A stretch of DNA of 64,000 nucleotides from Bacteroidota bacterium (GCA_013286235.1 JABDGE010000003.1:20568-84567), one strand, 5' to 3'. Positions 17,702 to 27,864 are shown, counted from the first letter of the stretch. Translations and numbers: made by a program. Notes: a model not told the origin generated them from the letters alone.

Positions 17702-18610
17702 TTAGTCATTAATGCCGAAACCGCTGATCTTGTTTTGGGAATCGAATTGTATGATCAGGTCTATATAGTCGTACCCGTAATCCAAACGGTAGCGATAGGT
17801 TCGTCTGCCGTTCTTTTCGCGCCGCTCAATCAGCTTTATGGAATAAATCTTGCCTCTAATCGGGTCAGCTAATCCCTGCGCTTGATCTTTCTTATAAAGC
17901 TTAGCAAGTTCCCCGGATAATGTGCTGGTGTCGATAGAAGAATGCTGCTGTAGTCCATTAATGAAGTTTTTTACCCTGGCTGTGATTCCTGGTTCTTTAT
18001 CAGGAAGGGCCTTTGCGGGTAAGGGCTTTAATGCAGGCATAAAGAATCCGGCAATGTTTTGCGCCATGCGTTCTACATTAACGCTGCCAACATTGGTTAG
18101 CACGATTACCGTAAGTTTATCGTCAGGGAACCGTTCAAAATCCGATCTGAACCCTGGAACGAAGCCGCTATGATGTACATGCAGATGATTATTAACCGAA
18201 TCGATAAACCAGCCAAAGCCGTAGTGGGTGTTTTTACCATCATTCAATTTCATAGCCGTCCACATTTGTTTTTTACTGACGGTTGTTAAAAGTTTGTCGT
18301 TATAGAGTATCCCATCCCATTTTGTCAGATTAGTTATACTGGAAAGAAAAGCCCCGCTTGGCCGCAGTGCAAGCCATATCTGTGCGTTTTCCCAGCCTGC
18401 ACTTTTTCTTTCATAACCACCTGCACGGTTTGGGACCAGATCAGTCATACTGCATGTAAGGGTTTGGCTCATGCCGGCAGGATCAAAAATATGCTTGCTG
18501 ATCCACCCGGCCCAGTTTGTGCCGGTAACTTTCCCAATTATTGCTGCAAGTACATAATAGTTCATGTTGCTGTATTCCCATTGCGTGACTGGGGTGAAAT
18601 CGAGCGGCAA
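17702..18610 (-). pseudogene. Serine hydrolase (beta-lactamase/DD-peptidase fold), N-terminally truncated
   Basis: The 302 codons contain the later motifs of the fold: WEYSNMNYYVLA (the Y-x-N motif) and HHSGFVPGF (the H-x-G motif). The N-terminal third with the S-x-x-K nucleophile is missing. The frame remains open upstream to about 18672 (reading ADVDPLKVRPLSEDIKAIYP), but no ATG is present; the nominal start is a TTG. At about 18665 the homology stops where a plus-strand PA14 fragment begins. The protein is therefore almost certainly inactive. Confidence 0.7.
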
Positions 18611-18676
18611 GGGATAGATGGCTTTTATATCTTCGCTTAGCGGGCGTACTTTAAGCGGGTCGACGTCAGCGAAGAA

Positions 18677-19144
18677 ATGCCAAAGCCGCTCTCGAACGCT
18701 AACAACTGGCAGCGCGGCGGATTTAACTATGCTTATTACGAAGGGACTTGGGATCAGTGGCCGGATATTACAAAACTGACACCTGTAAAAACGGGCATAA
18801 CCGACAGTAGTTTCGATACCGATAAGCTACCGCGGAAAAATCATTACGCATTGGTGATTGACGGTTTACTTGAAACCAACGAAGAAGGATATTACATTTT
18901 TGGCCTGAATGCCGATAAGGGCAGCAAACTTTATATCGATCATCTATTGGTCGCTACCTGCGATGGCGAATTTCCACGCGCAATCATTGTGCCTCTATCC
19001 AAGGGGTTTTACCCGTTTAGGGTGGAATACCTTCATCAAGATGAAGCATATAGTTTAGACTGGCAGCAATATTTAACCCCCGGCATACTGGAAAGCCAAA
19101 ACTATATACTCATTCCGGCTAACCTGCAATATAACAAAAGGTAA
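18677..19144 (+). pseudogene. PA14-domain fragment of a carbohydrate-active enzyme
   Basis: The 155-codon frame reads RGGFNYAYYEGTWDQWPDI, then LVIDGLLETNEEGYYIFGLN and SKLYIDHLLVA, a PA14 carbohydrate-binding domain as found at the C-terminus of glycoside hydrolases and sulfatases. The catalytic part that should precede it is absent. There is no convincing ribosome binding site, and the supposed start lies five bases from the truncated hydrolase. I therefore regard it as the leftover 3' end of a larger gene. It is followed ten bases later by an intact serine hydrolase. Confidence 0.65.
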
Positions 19145-19154
19145 ATTTGTCACT

Positions 19155-20612
19155 ATGAAAATAAATTTCCCAATAAACTCCATTTTTTCCTTGACAGGGC
19201 TGATGCGCATGTTGACCCTTGCCGGCATGCTGGTTACCAGCAGTATCAGCCTGCCCGCGTATGCGCAGTCCGGTAAAGTCATATCCTATGAGCAGTTGAA
19301 AGCCTACGAAGGCGTTTACGGATATTATGACTATACCACATTAAAAATTGCAGCGTCCCCCCGGGACACCCTGTTATACGCGATCATTAATAAAAGCAGT
19401 TATCCCCTGAAATGGCAAGCCCCCGACGTATTTGTAACGGCCAGCAATAGCACGGTGAAATTTCTTCGCAATAGTACCGGGGAATTAACGGGTTATACCA
19501 CAGATAATACCACTTTTAAACTCCTCAGCCGCGATGTTCATTTCCCGGTGCAGATGTGGTACCCTCGCATGGTAGCTGATCCCAAAAACTTTATTTACCA
19601 TTATGCAAAGCCACAACAGTTAAGCGATGGACTGGCTGTCGGCGATTTGAGCGGTTCAGGCCTTGATCCCGAACTGCTCGCAACCATGGTACAAAAGATC
19701 GTTGCCGGCAAATATCCAAATGTTCACAGCATACTTATTCTGCGGAACAATAAGCTGGTATTTGAAGAATACTTTTATGAGTACAACCGAGACAGCCTGC
19801 AGGAGATGCGGTCCGCTTCCAAAAGCGTGGTATCTGCCCTTATGGGTATTGCCATTCACCAGGGTAGGATCAAAAGTGTTCATGAACGTTTGCTGGCCTT
19901 GCTGCCGGAATACCATTTTGCCAATCCTTCGCCGTTAAAAGAACAGATTACCATACAGGACCTGCTGGATAACCAGAGCGGGGTGAATTACGATGAAGCC
20001 TGGGATAAATCGATGGGTAATGAAAATGATATGAACTCTTCTGACGATTGGATCAAGTATACCTTCGACCTTCCAATGATCGACACACCTGGCAAAAAAG
20101 GGCGCTATAATTCCGGTAACCCGATAACCGTTGGATGGCTGATCGAAAAATATACTGGTATGCCGCTACACGATTTCGCGGCAAAATACCTGTTCGGCCC
20201 GATGGGGATTACAGATTTTAAATGGAATTTTAAACCCGATCGTTCCAACGTCGCAAACTATTGCCAAGTCGTGCTTACCCCGAGAGACATGGCTAAATTC
20301 GGATTACTTTATTTGAACAACGGCTTATGGCAAGGGAAGCAACTTGTTCCTGCCGGATGGGTTGCTGAATCAACAGCCAAACATTCCGTAGTGGAAGGAG
20401 TGGACTATGGTTATCTTTGGTGGCTGAAATACCTGGATGCGGGCAATGTGCGGTATCATAGTTTTGCGGCACAAGGAAACGGCGGCCAAAAAATATACGT
20501 TTTTCGGGATTTGAACCTTGTCATCGTCACCACAGGCGGGAATTTTAATACCCAGTCACCGGCAGATGAATTGATCAAAACCTACATTCTGCCTGCGTTT
20601 AACAAGCGTTAA
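19155..20612 (+). CDS. Exported serine hydrolase of the class C beta-lactamase fold
   Basis: The 485-residue product has an N-terminal signal region (about 1-38, ending PAYAQ), a unique segment of about 150 residues, then the catalytic domain. The nucleophile motif S-A-S-K is at residues 220-223, a YNSGN motif near 318 fits the catalytic Tyr region, and AAQGNGGQ near 440 fits the third motif. It resembles 6-aminohexanoate-dimer hydrolase/EstB-like enzymes, which hydrolyse amides or esters and not beta-lactams. The substrate is unknown. It may once have been transcribed with the PA14 gene upstream. Confidence 0.88.
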   Translation: MKINFPINSIFSLTGLMRMLTLAGMLVTSSISLPAYAQSGKVISYEQLKAYEGVYGYYDYTTLKIAASPRDTLLYAIINKSSYPLKWQAPDVFVTASNSTVKFLRNSTGELTGYTTDNTTFKLLSRDVHFPVQMWYPRMVADPKNFIYHYAKPQQLSDGLAVGDLSGSGLDPELLATMVQKIVAGKYPNVHSILILRNNKLVFEEYFYEYNRDSLQEMRSASKSVVSALMGIAIHQGRIKSVHERLLALLPEYHFANPSPLKEQITIQDLLDNQSGVNYDEAWDKSMGNENDMNSSDDWIKYTFDLPMIDTPGKKGRYNSGNPITVGWLIEKYTGMPLHDFAAKYLFGPMGITDFKWNFKPDRSNVANYCQVVLTPRDMAKFGLLYLNNGLWQGKQLVPAGWVAESTAKHSVVEGVDYGYLWWLKYLDAGNVRYHSFAAQGNGGQKIYVFRDLNLVIVTTGGNFNTQSPADELIKTYILPAFNKR

Positions 20613-20822
20613 AGAACGTTCAACGGTTTCACTGAATAAGTCCAATTCGACTGCAAAAACTTTCAGTCTTTTGCCAGATTTCGTGAACGAGCTCCGGTAT
20701 TCAACCAATGTTCGAAAGGGTTTGCGACATAATTTATTATTACGGAAGTGCCCCGATATCGAGCCCGCGCTTTCCGCTATATCTTTATAGGGATCATTAT
20801 TAAAAGGATAAACTTAGCAGGG

Positions 20823-21008
20823 TTACTTCCTGCTATTCTTTTTGAGATACGACTCCACGTCCTTTGGAGAGTTACCAACAGCATTAACTGCGGCTTTCAA
20901 TTTAGCCTTGGTTACATCAAACTTATCAGCCCAGGCTCTCAAGTCTTTATCCTCTTTCAGATTTATAACTTCAATTATCCCGCTTCCGTTTGCCCCATTT
21001 CGCTCCAT
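20823..21008 (-). CDS. DUF3606 small protein
   Basis: The 61-residue protein contains the short DUF3606 pattern: IEVINLKEDKDLRAWADKF, then AKLKAAVNAVGNSPKDVESYL. Members are tiny single-copy proteins of unknown function, common in soil Bacteroidota and Proteobacteria. The ATG at 21008 is the only sensible start. The gene stands alone between the serine hydrolase and the TonB receptor. Confidence 0.8.
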   Translation of the reverse strand: MERNGANGSGIIEVINLKEDKDLRAWADKFDVTKAKLKAAVNAVGNSPKDVESYLKKNSRK

Positions 21009-21196
21009 AACAATTACAATATGTTATCATTAAAAAAGAAACTTCACCAGCTCTAACCGGTCATTTTTATTACGTTCAATTTAGCAATAACCACCTAAAA
21101 AAATAACACAAAATTTACAATAAAAAAACATTCACAACAGCCCTGTTTTTTTGGCATCCCTTTGAGCAGCCTCTCCGCCCCATCTTAGAAGTGCTC

Positions 21197-23641
21197 CTAG
21201 TTTCCCACCCTATCAATCTCATCATTGGCACTTGTATCGGTATGTTTAACGGCTTTATAAGCTTTGCCAAAGCGGTATGTGAACGCAACGGTAACTACCC
21301 GCGTATCCTGAAGCTCTTTAAAATACTCGGTGGCGTTGGGGAATTGGGTTAGGCCTTCCATCCAATTGGTATGAAAAATATCACGGTAGCTGAGTCTTAA
21401 AGTGCCTTTCTTTTTTAGTACCGGTCTCGACAGTCCGAGCGACACCTGCCCGGTTGGGTACAAAAGTTCCTGTATATCGTTGCGGGCGTGGGTAGTGTAG
21501 GCGCCGGTAACTTCGGCGGTATAGATTCCTGCAATAGTAAACTGACTGATGGTGTTAACGCTCAATTGGTTGATGGTGCTGGTGTAGTCGTTACCGTTAA
21601 AACCTGCCAGTTGCTTGTGGTTAAAAACTGCTTCGGCTGTAAACGACCACCACTTAAATGGTGAAACCGACACAGCTTCTGAAAGTCCGAGATTATAGGT
21701 ATGCCCCACATTTCCCTGCGAATATAAAAGAATTTGTTTTGAAGTATCGGCCAGGAAAAGCTGCGAAAAATAATTACTGATCACACTGTATGACAGGGTG
21801 GTAGTGAACAGGTCTTTGTACTGGTGACTCAATTGCAAATTCCAACTGTATTGGGGCAGGATATAAGGGTTACCTGTTTCGTAGGTGTATTTATTGATAA
21901 TAAATAAAAACGGATTGAGTACCTGAAAGGGAGGCCTGTCAATACGCCGGCCGGCGGTAAGGCTGAGCGTATTGTCCGTATCAGCCTGGTAGCTGATATA
22001 ACCACTCGGGAAAAGGCTGCCGTAATTTCGTGAAAAGGCCGAATCTTTTTGGATGGCATTACCCAGTTGATTTGCGTGATAGCCGGTATGTTCATAACGT
22101 AGCCCGGCCTGAATGGTTATGTGATCATATTTTTGCTCAAAGTCGCTGTAGATGGCGTTAATAGCCTCATTATAGGTAAAGTGATTGCTTTTGGTATCAT
22201 CGTCAACGTATTGAGAGCCGTCGAAATTCTGATAGTCGGCTGAATTGTCTGTACTGCTGCGAGACGATTTCCAGCCAGCCTCCAGGGTACCGTTTTTTCC
22301 GGCTTTTAAAGTATAATCAATCTTGCCGGCAACAATCTTGATAGTAGTGGGAATAGTTGCCCGCGACAATTCATCGTATCCACCTGGCGCCAGTAACTGG
22401 TAGTCGAAACTCTGGTCGCTGGAGATAGAATAATGCAGCAGGTCGAAATCGGCGGCGATATCCTGCGCCGAAGATATGGTATGCCGGGCGTTCAGGTTGA
22501 TCGCGCCGTTTTTAAAGCCATCGTTGTTTTTGTTATCAGTAGCTATTGTTGAATCCAGTGCACCCGAAGGGCTTAGCCAACGGGCCAGGTCGGTATTGTT
22601 CCCCTTACGGCTGATGTCCGTACCTGTTAGCACAATGCCAACAGTAGTCTTAGCATCAAGCGAATAGTCTACACCTGTTTTGATGGTATTGTTTAGAGAA
22701 GTCCCTTTAAAATAGGAAGGTTGGTCAAGTTGGGAAAGCAGTGTGCCATCATCGTCGTAATATTTGCGTAGCGCGTACAGGTTGAGATAGGACTGTTGAT
22801 AATTCAGGTTGTAGTTAAAAAAAGTGTTGAATTTGCCGCTACGGTAGTTGAGCACCAGGTTATCGTTGTTTTTAGGGTAGACCCCCTGGCCGGCTGAGGC
22901 GGTAAAAGTGTCGTTAAAACCTTTCTCTTTGTTTTTTTTTGTTTTAATATTGATGATTCCCGCATTGCCGCTTGCGTCATATTTAGCCGTCGGATTGGCG
23001 ATCAGTTCGATTTGGTCAACCTGCGATGAACTCATACTACTTAGCAGATTATTCAAATCGCCGCCGCTAAGATAGGTGGGCTTATCATCGATAGTCACCA
23101 ACACGCCTGTCTTACCTTGCAGCGAAATACCACCATTGCGGTCCACTGTCACTCCGGGCGACTTTTCCAACACTTCCAATACCGTGGTACCCACATTGGT
23201 TGGCGACGCGTCAACATTTAGGATTACCTTGCCTTGTTTTTGCTCGATAAAAGGCTTATTAGCCGTAATGCTTACCTCTTTAAGCGCGTTACTTGCCGGC
23301 TGTAGTGTTACGGTCGCAGCATTTAAATTTCCGGGGAAATGGTATACGCCCGTGGTCTGTGATTTGTAGCCGGTGTAAGTGATCGTAAAGGTATAGTCGC
23401 CATCAGCAATTTCTTGGAAGGCGGCTATGCCTCTTGCATCCGTAATCGTCACCTTTACCAGTTTGCTATCCTTTAACAATTGAACAGTAGCGCCTTCTAC
23501 AGGCTGCGACTTTTCATTTAAAACTGTAAATGCAAATGAATTTGTGGCCGAAGCCTTGGCGTAGCCTATAAACGATAATAACATTAGCGTTAAGAGCACT
23601 GCTTTTTTTTCCGGTATTTTGATCTTCAAATTATAGAGCAC
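21197..23641 (-). CDS. TonB-dependent receptor / outer-membrane beta-barrel protein
   Basis: The 814-residue product has a signal peptide (about 10-32) and a carboxypeptidase-regulatory-like domain (about 33-110). A TonB plug follows, with VLEVLEKSPGVTVDRNGGIS and IELIANPTAKYDASGNAGII, then a long barrel ending TFRFGK-like residues near the C-terminus. It belongs to the OMP_b-brl_3 subgroup, often without a SusD partner, and none is present. The start is GTG at 23641: no in-frame ATG exists between it and an upstream stop. A C-rich palindromic motif lies 74-97 bp upstream (23715-23738). The substrate is unknown. Confidence 0.9.
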   Translation of the reverse strand: MLYNLKIKIPEKKAVLLTLMLLSFIGYAKASATNSFAFTVLNEKSQPVEGATVQLLKDSKLVKVTITDARGIAAFQEIADGDYTFTITYTGYKSQTTGVYHFPGNLNAATVTLQPASNALKEVSITANKPFIEQKQGKVILNVDASPTNVGTTVLEVLEKSPGVTVDRNGGISLQGKTGVLVTIDDKPTYLSGGDLNNLLSSMSSSQVDQIELIANPTAKYDASGNAGIINIKTKKNKEKGFNDTFTASAGQGVYPKNNDNLVLNYRSGKFNTFFNYNLNYQQSYLNLYALRKYYDDDGTLLSQLDQPSYFKGTSLNNTIKTGVDYSLDAKTTVGIVLTGTDISRKGNNTDLARWLSPSGALDSTIATDNKNNDGFKNGAINLNARHTISSAQDIAADFDLLHYSISSDQSFDYQLLAPGGYDELSRATIPTTIKIVAGKIDYTLKAGKNGTLEAGWKSSRSSTDNSADYQNFDGSQYVDDDTKSNHFTYNEAINAIYSDFEQKYDHITIQAGLRYEHTGYHANQLGNAIQKDSAFSRNYGSLFPSGYISYQADTDNTLSLTAGRRIDRPPFQVLNPFLFIINKYTYETGNPYILPQYSWNLQLSHQYKDLFTTTLSYSVISNYFSQLFLADTSKQILLYSQGNVGHTYNLGLSEAVSVSPFKWWSFTAEAVFNHKQLAGFNGNDYTSTINQLSVNTISQFTIAGIYTAEVTGAYTTHARNDIQELLYPTGQVSLGLSRPVLKKKGTLRLSYRDIFHTNWMEGLTQFPNATEYFKELQDTRVVTVAFTYRFGKAYKAVKHTDTSANDEIDRVGN

Positions 23642-23714
23642 TTGTTTGGCAATTGAAATTTAAGCAAGGGGTGCATGTTTAAGTGCTAAATTAAAAGTTA
23701 AATTGGCTTCGCTT

Positions 23715-23738
23715 CTATCCCAAAAGGGGGGATTTATA
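23715..23738. promoter_or_regulatory. C-rich palindromic motif, copy 1
   Basis: CTATCCCAAAAGGGGGGATT; read on the minus strand it begins AAATCCCCCC and resembles the motifs at 31480, 59608 and 61331. It lies upstream of the GTG of the TonB receptor gene. A shared regulator is inferred, not shown. Confidence 0.45.
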
Positions 23739-23797
23739 CAATTCAGAAAGCCATTTTACATGTTGCGAAAAGAAGGTGTGCCTGTCTGGCGTGTGAA

Positions 23798-23962
23798 TTA
23801 TTGGACTGTGAGTATCTCACACTGGAAAGATTGCTCCAGGGCCACCTGAAAATTAAGATCGACATCAAAAAAGGGTGAGGTTATATCCTGGTCGAAGCTC
23901 ACTGCCTGGTAAAAAGCTATTCGCCCGTCATGCTTAATTGGGTATTTCCGGAAATTCTTCAC
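23798..23962 (-). CDS. Overlapping small frame, 54 residues, possible gene tail
   Basis: A GTG at 23962 opens a 54-codon frame that overlaps the last 29 bases of the Mrr-like gene in another frame. Its product (KHDGRIAFYQAVSFDQDI, then FFDVDLNFQVALEQSFQCEI) has a natural globular composition, unlike a chance shadow. It could be the surviving 3' end of a gene displaced by the Mrr-like gene, or a coupled small gene. I do not recognise a family. Confidence 0.35.
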   Translation of the reverse strand: MKNFRKYPIKHDGRIAFYQAVSFDQDITSPFFDVDLNFQVALEQSFQCEILTVQ

Positions 23963-24854
23963 CGTTTACAAATCTTTTTAAAAGTAATGGTGCATCCTTT
24001 CTGAGTTTTTCTTCAAATTCTACCCCGCTCCAAATTTCTGTTTCCTTTATCCCATACTGACCGGCATAACTGCTGATCATCGTCCTCATGTTTGCGCTTA
24101 CCCTCCCCCCGCACACTACGATAAAACAATCTGGTATATTTTTCTCGCTAACCAGTTTCTTTATATCTTCCTTTACTTTTCTTACTTCCAAATGCCTGTA
24201 ATTCGCACATTGGTAACAAAAACTCTTTCCCTCATAGACCCCCCAAATATCCCTTCCGCCATCGTTACCGGTTTGCCCCAGGTATTGGATAATATCCCAG
24301 TTTTTCAATTGAATTAAGTAGGCAAAGACAAGCCTTTCAAATTCTATTCCGCTGCGATCTTCAAAGTGGATCGGAAATACAGATTTTTCAATTGAAGCTG
24401 TTTGACTTGCTTTATTAATGCTATCATATTTTTTTGATTTTTCAATTTCGACGAACAAGTCGGAAAGTGACTGATATTCGGCTACGTGAATCGCCGTAAC
24501 ATTCAAATTTTTCTGATTTTTATCACAATAAACCATTAGGGCATCGAACAAAGTCTTTAATCTGCTATCAGCATTGTAGATTTCCTTAATTTCAGTGGTA
24601 ACATTTCCGGAAAACTTTTTTTCATAATCATTATGACGCAATTCTTCCCGCTGCTGAACTTTCTGCAAATAATCATCAAGTTCCTTTAAAATTTCATTTT
24701 TAAAATCATTGGGGAAACGGTGCAGGGATACACGCTCTTCGTAATTATTTTCATTTAAAAAATCAGACCGAAATTCTTTAATTAACTCGCTAAAACAATT
24801 TTCATCAATTGAATCAGGGTATTTTGTTTCTTCTAATTTTTGGTAAGCATTCAT
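23934..24854 (-). CDS. Mrr-like restriction-endonuclease-fold protein with altered active site
   Basis: The 306-residue product has a charged helical N-terminal part (1-165) and a C-terminal nuclease-like domain. The domain starts SGIEFERLVFAYL (helix with the conserved Glu), then GQTGNDGGRDIWGVYEGKS and CYQCANYRHLEVRKVKEDI. This is the order of a PD-(D/E)XK Mrr-type site: the Asp of GGRD is present, but the usual Q-x-K (as in QCKNY) reads QCANY, so the catalytic lysine is missing. It may bind DNA without cleaving it, or use a displaced lysine. No methylase is adjacent. A role in defence is an inference. Confidence 0.7.
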   Translation of the reverse strand: MNAYQKLEETKYPDSIDENCFSELIKEFRSDFLNENNYEERVSLHRFPNDFKNEILKELDDYLQKVQQREELRHNDYEKKFSGNVTTEIKEIYNADSRLKTLFDALMVYCDKNQKNLNVTAIHVAEYQSLSDLFVEIEKSKKYDSINKASQTASIEKSVFPIHFEDRSGIEFERLVFAYLIQLKNWDIIQYLGQTGNDGGRDIWGVYEGKSFCYQCANYRHLEVRKVKEDIKKLVSEKNIPDCFIVVCGGRVSANMRTMISSYAGQYGIKETEIWSGVEFEEKLRKDAPLLLKRFVNGEEFPEIPN

Positions 24855-25017
24855 AGGTGTATTTCCTATAAAGTTAACGACAAAAAGAAACGAAATTCAA
24901 TTCACGAATTCAAAATCCTATACTAACTGCGCTCTTATATCCCCAAAAGTTAAAAGATCCGGCCGTTGCCTTCTGCCCGGGCTATCCATTACAATCTTTT
25001 TCAAAGGATTTTCATTA

Positions 25018-25311
25018 CTATCCCTAACGGATAACTCCTGCTTAAAAGTCAACTTTACTCATTTCGCTTCGCTCATTCTTTCAGCAAATTTTTAAGCCAC
25101 ACGGTAAAAGCCTGCCTGCCGTATGCCCATCCCTCATTCCTGAATTTGACTGTACACTTTGTTTAACCTGGCAAATTCATCGCGCTCATCCGGCAGGCAG
25201 GCATTTACCCCTTCCCCCAAAAGATATAAGGCATTTACATTGGATCCAGTGCATGTTTTTAGGTAAGGGCAAAAGAAACGGAAGCTAAGGGAGATGGTTT
25301 TTGTTCACAAT
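25018..25311 (+). repeat. Dispersed 200-290 bp repeat, copy A
   Basis: This is the first of three same-strand copies (others at 29734-30016 and 31606-31813). The core contains GCCTGCCTGCC (25110-25120) and its exact complement GGCAGGCAGGC (25192-25202), enclosing a 71-base loop that is itself well conserved. Copies A and B also share a tail, GCTAAGGG then GATGGTTTTTGTTC or GGTGGTTTTTGTTC. It occupies most of the gap between the Mrr-like gene and the downstream TonB receptor. Confidence 0.85.
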
Positions 25312-25333
25312 TTATCTTTCAGAATGTGCATGA

Positions 25334-27763
25334 TCATTGATTCACATTTTGATCCATCTGAACGCGTTGTTTTTCTTCTTCTGCACCAGTTGCCCTTTTT
25401 CTCGCCGGCGGTACTGTCTTTTTGCCAAATCTCCAGTTCAAACTCAATATTGCTATGCGGCTGTCAAATCTTCGCAGATATTCGGCATCGATATTCTCAA
25501 ATTGGGTGGAGTACTGCCATTTTCTGGTATGTAATAGGTCTTTAACAGCCAGTTTGATACTACCTTGTTTATTAAAAATATATTTTTGGATACCGGGGTT
25601 AACCTGGAAGCCTACTGATCTTATATTTAAGAGACCTTGTTGCTGCCCGGAAAGATAATTTAAGTTCAGTTCGGCATTCCACATTTCCGACAAAATGAAA
25701 CTGTTAGTCGCATTCAGGTTAAAGGTAGGCTTGAAAGTATTTAATTCGCCGTCTAAATAAGGTCCGTGGTAGTAATTAAAAAATTCGCCGATAAAATCAT
25801 TGGTATCCCACCAGGATGTTACCTGCTTGGTATAGCTTATTCCAAACCCTCCATCTATAACGGTAGAAATGTTGCCATAAGTAGTTATCGTTGTATGTGT
25901 GTTGTCATTTTGTTGTATTATACTATTTATGCCACCCTTAGTGAAATCTATGCTAAAATCAAAATTCCAGGTGTTTTTGTGCAAATAACTTATTTCAAAG
26001 GAGTGGCTTAATTCAGGATTAAGATATGGGTTGCCTTCTTCATAATTAAACGGGTCATATATTTTTTTGTAAGGATCAAGTAACTGGTAGGACGGCCTGT
26101 TTATGCGCCTGCTATAGGAGAAATTAAATTGGTCGTCATCGGATTGTTTATAGCTAAGGAAAAAGCTTGGGAACAGATCAATATAATTTCTATTGAATAT
26201 TTGTCCTGTTGACAATTCGTTTCCTTCCGAATTTGTTTGTTCTACCCGTAAACCTAATTGAATGCTAATTTTGGTGAAGTCTTTGGAAAGATCAGCATAA
26301 GCTGAATTAATATTTTCCTTATATACAAAATCATTGCTTAATCCGGGGTCTAAAATGTTTGAACCATTTAGTACATTATAAAAATCCAGATTATTATTAT
26401 TGCTGACCCAACTGGCTTTTATACCTGTTTCCAGTTTATATTTATCACGTAACGGATAACTGTAATCGCCTTTAAAAGACCTGATAATCAAATTACCGGG
26501 ATAAGAATTAATCAGCGTATCAGGAGATTGCTTTAATTTACCAAACTGGTCGAAATAGGAATTCTGAAAAAACTCATTGTAATTGCGGTGATAATTTCCA
26601 TAATCCAGGTCAAAACTAAGCTGCCTGCCCGTCGAATCAATCGCATATCTTAAATTCAAATTGCCTGTGTAGTTTTGCCAGTTGTTTTTGTTATTGTCAA
26701 TCGTCATCAAAGAGGAGTCCGTAATGCCAGACAAACTTTTTGTGAGCGTGGTATTGTTTGTATTAGCGCTATAATTATTCAAAATTCCGTTAAATAAAAA
26801 CCCTATGGTCAGTTTCCTTGTGGCATAGAAGTCGGCACCCAATCGCAATGCGTCATTCACAGTTTTATTCAACTGATGATTTTGCTGATCGAAGACGATT
26901 CCGTCCGAATTAAAATATCTTTCGCTGCTTACATCCGAAAAATTATTGATAATTGTTTGATTATATCCCCCAAAGACGTTCCATTTTTTATCCCTGTAGT
27001 TCAGATTAAACCCACCGATATATCTTGAATCAACGCCTTGCCCGTAACTTAAGTTCATATTGCCGTTCAGCCCGATTTTCTGATCTTTTTTAACTATAAT
27101 ATTAATAATGCCATTACCTGAAGCTTCGTATTTACTTGAAGGGTTACTGATTATTTCAACCCGGTCAATTTGACCGGCATTTAAGCCGCTTAAAAATAAT
27201 AACAGGTCTCCGGCCGATAAATTTGTTGGCCTGCCATCGATGTAAACAATTGCACCTGCCTTACCATTAATTGATACGTTCCCATTTACGTCAACCAGCA
27301 CACCAGGCATTTTTTCTAAAATTTCAGAACCTGTATTGCCTGCTGATAAAATACTGTTCCCGACGTTTACGATCAGGCGGTCGGCTTTTCGCTCCATTAA
27401 TGGTTTTTTTGTTGTTATCGTCACTTCGCTCAGGTTTTTTATATCCTGGTTTAGTATAATGTCCCCTAACACCACTTCGGGATGTGCGGGGTCAATAGTG
27501 AATTCAGGTGAATACGTTTTTGAATATCCGACCTGGTAAGCCATAATCTTGTAATCACCAGGTTTGACATTATCAAACTGATACTTACCCTGGGCGTTGG
27601 TAATTGTCCCTTTTACCAGCGCAGAATCTTTGGCATTAAGCAATGAAACAGTAATATAGTCTAATTTTTGGGCACGATCATCTGTTACAAGCCCCGAAAT
27701 CTTACCCGGGGTTTGTGCTATTGCTATATTAGCAATAAATAAAAAATAGCAAATTCTATACAT
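25334..27763 (-). CDS. TonB-dependent receptor / outer-membrane beta-barrel protein
   Basis: The 809-residue product begins with a short signal peptide (1-16, ending AIAQ), then a carboxypeptidase-regulatory-like domain (about 20-100). The plug has ILEKMPGVLVDVNGNVSINGK and VEIISNPSSKYEASGNGIIN, and a large barrel completes the protein. It is in the same subgroup as the 21197 receptor but not a near-identical copy. It is downstream of blaI-blaR1 on the same strand with a gap of about 100 bp, an arrangement suggesting that the BlaI/BlaR1 pair controls it. Substrate unknown. Confidence 0.9.
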   Translation of the reverse strand: MYRICYFLFIANIAIAQTPGKISGLVTDDRAQKLDYITVSLLNAKDSALVKGTITNAQGKYQFDNVKPGDYKIMAYQVGYSKTYSPEFTIDPAHPEVVLGDIILNQDIKNLSEVTITTKKPLMERKADRLIVNVGNSILSAGNTGSEILEKMPGVLVDVNGNVSINGKAGAIVYIDGRPTNLSAGDLLLFLSGLNAGQIDRVEIISNPSSKYEASGNGIINIIVKKDQKIGLNGNMNLSYGQGVDSRYIGGFNLNYRDKKWNVFGGYNQTIINNFSDVSSERYFNSDGIVFDQQNHQLNKTVNDALRLGADFYATRKLTIGFLFNGILNNYSANTNNTTLTKSLSGITDSSLMTIDNNKNNWQNYTGNLNLRYAIDSTGRQLSFDLDYGNYHRNYNEFFQNSYFDQFGKLKQSPDTLINSYPGNLIIRSFKGDYSYPLRDKYKLETGIKASWVSNNNNLDFYNVLNGSNILDPGLSNDFVYKENINSAYADLSKDFTKISIQLGLRVEQTNSEGNELSTGQIFNRNYIDLFPSFFLSYKQSDDDQFNFSYSRRINRPSYQLLDPYKKIYDPFNYEEGNPYLNPELSHSFEISYLHKNTWNFDFSIDFTKGGINSIIQQNDNTHTTITTYGNISTVIDGGFGISYTKQVTSWWDTNDFIGEFFNYYHGPYLDGELNTFKPTFNLNATNSFILSEMWNAELNLNYLSGQQQGLLNIRSVGFQVNPGIQKYIFNKQGSIKLAVKDLLHTRKWQYSTQFENIDAEYLRRFDSRIAILSLNWRFGKKTVPPARKRATGAEEEKQRVQMDQNVNQ

Positions 27764-27864
27764 AAAAATTAAATTTTCAACAAAGCGGTGGCTAAAGCCT
27801 GTAAAATATGACTTGGTTGGTGGACAATAAATGTTTGGACGGACTACTTAGGGATTTTACAAAA

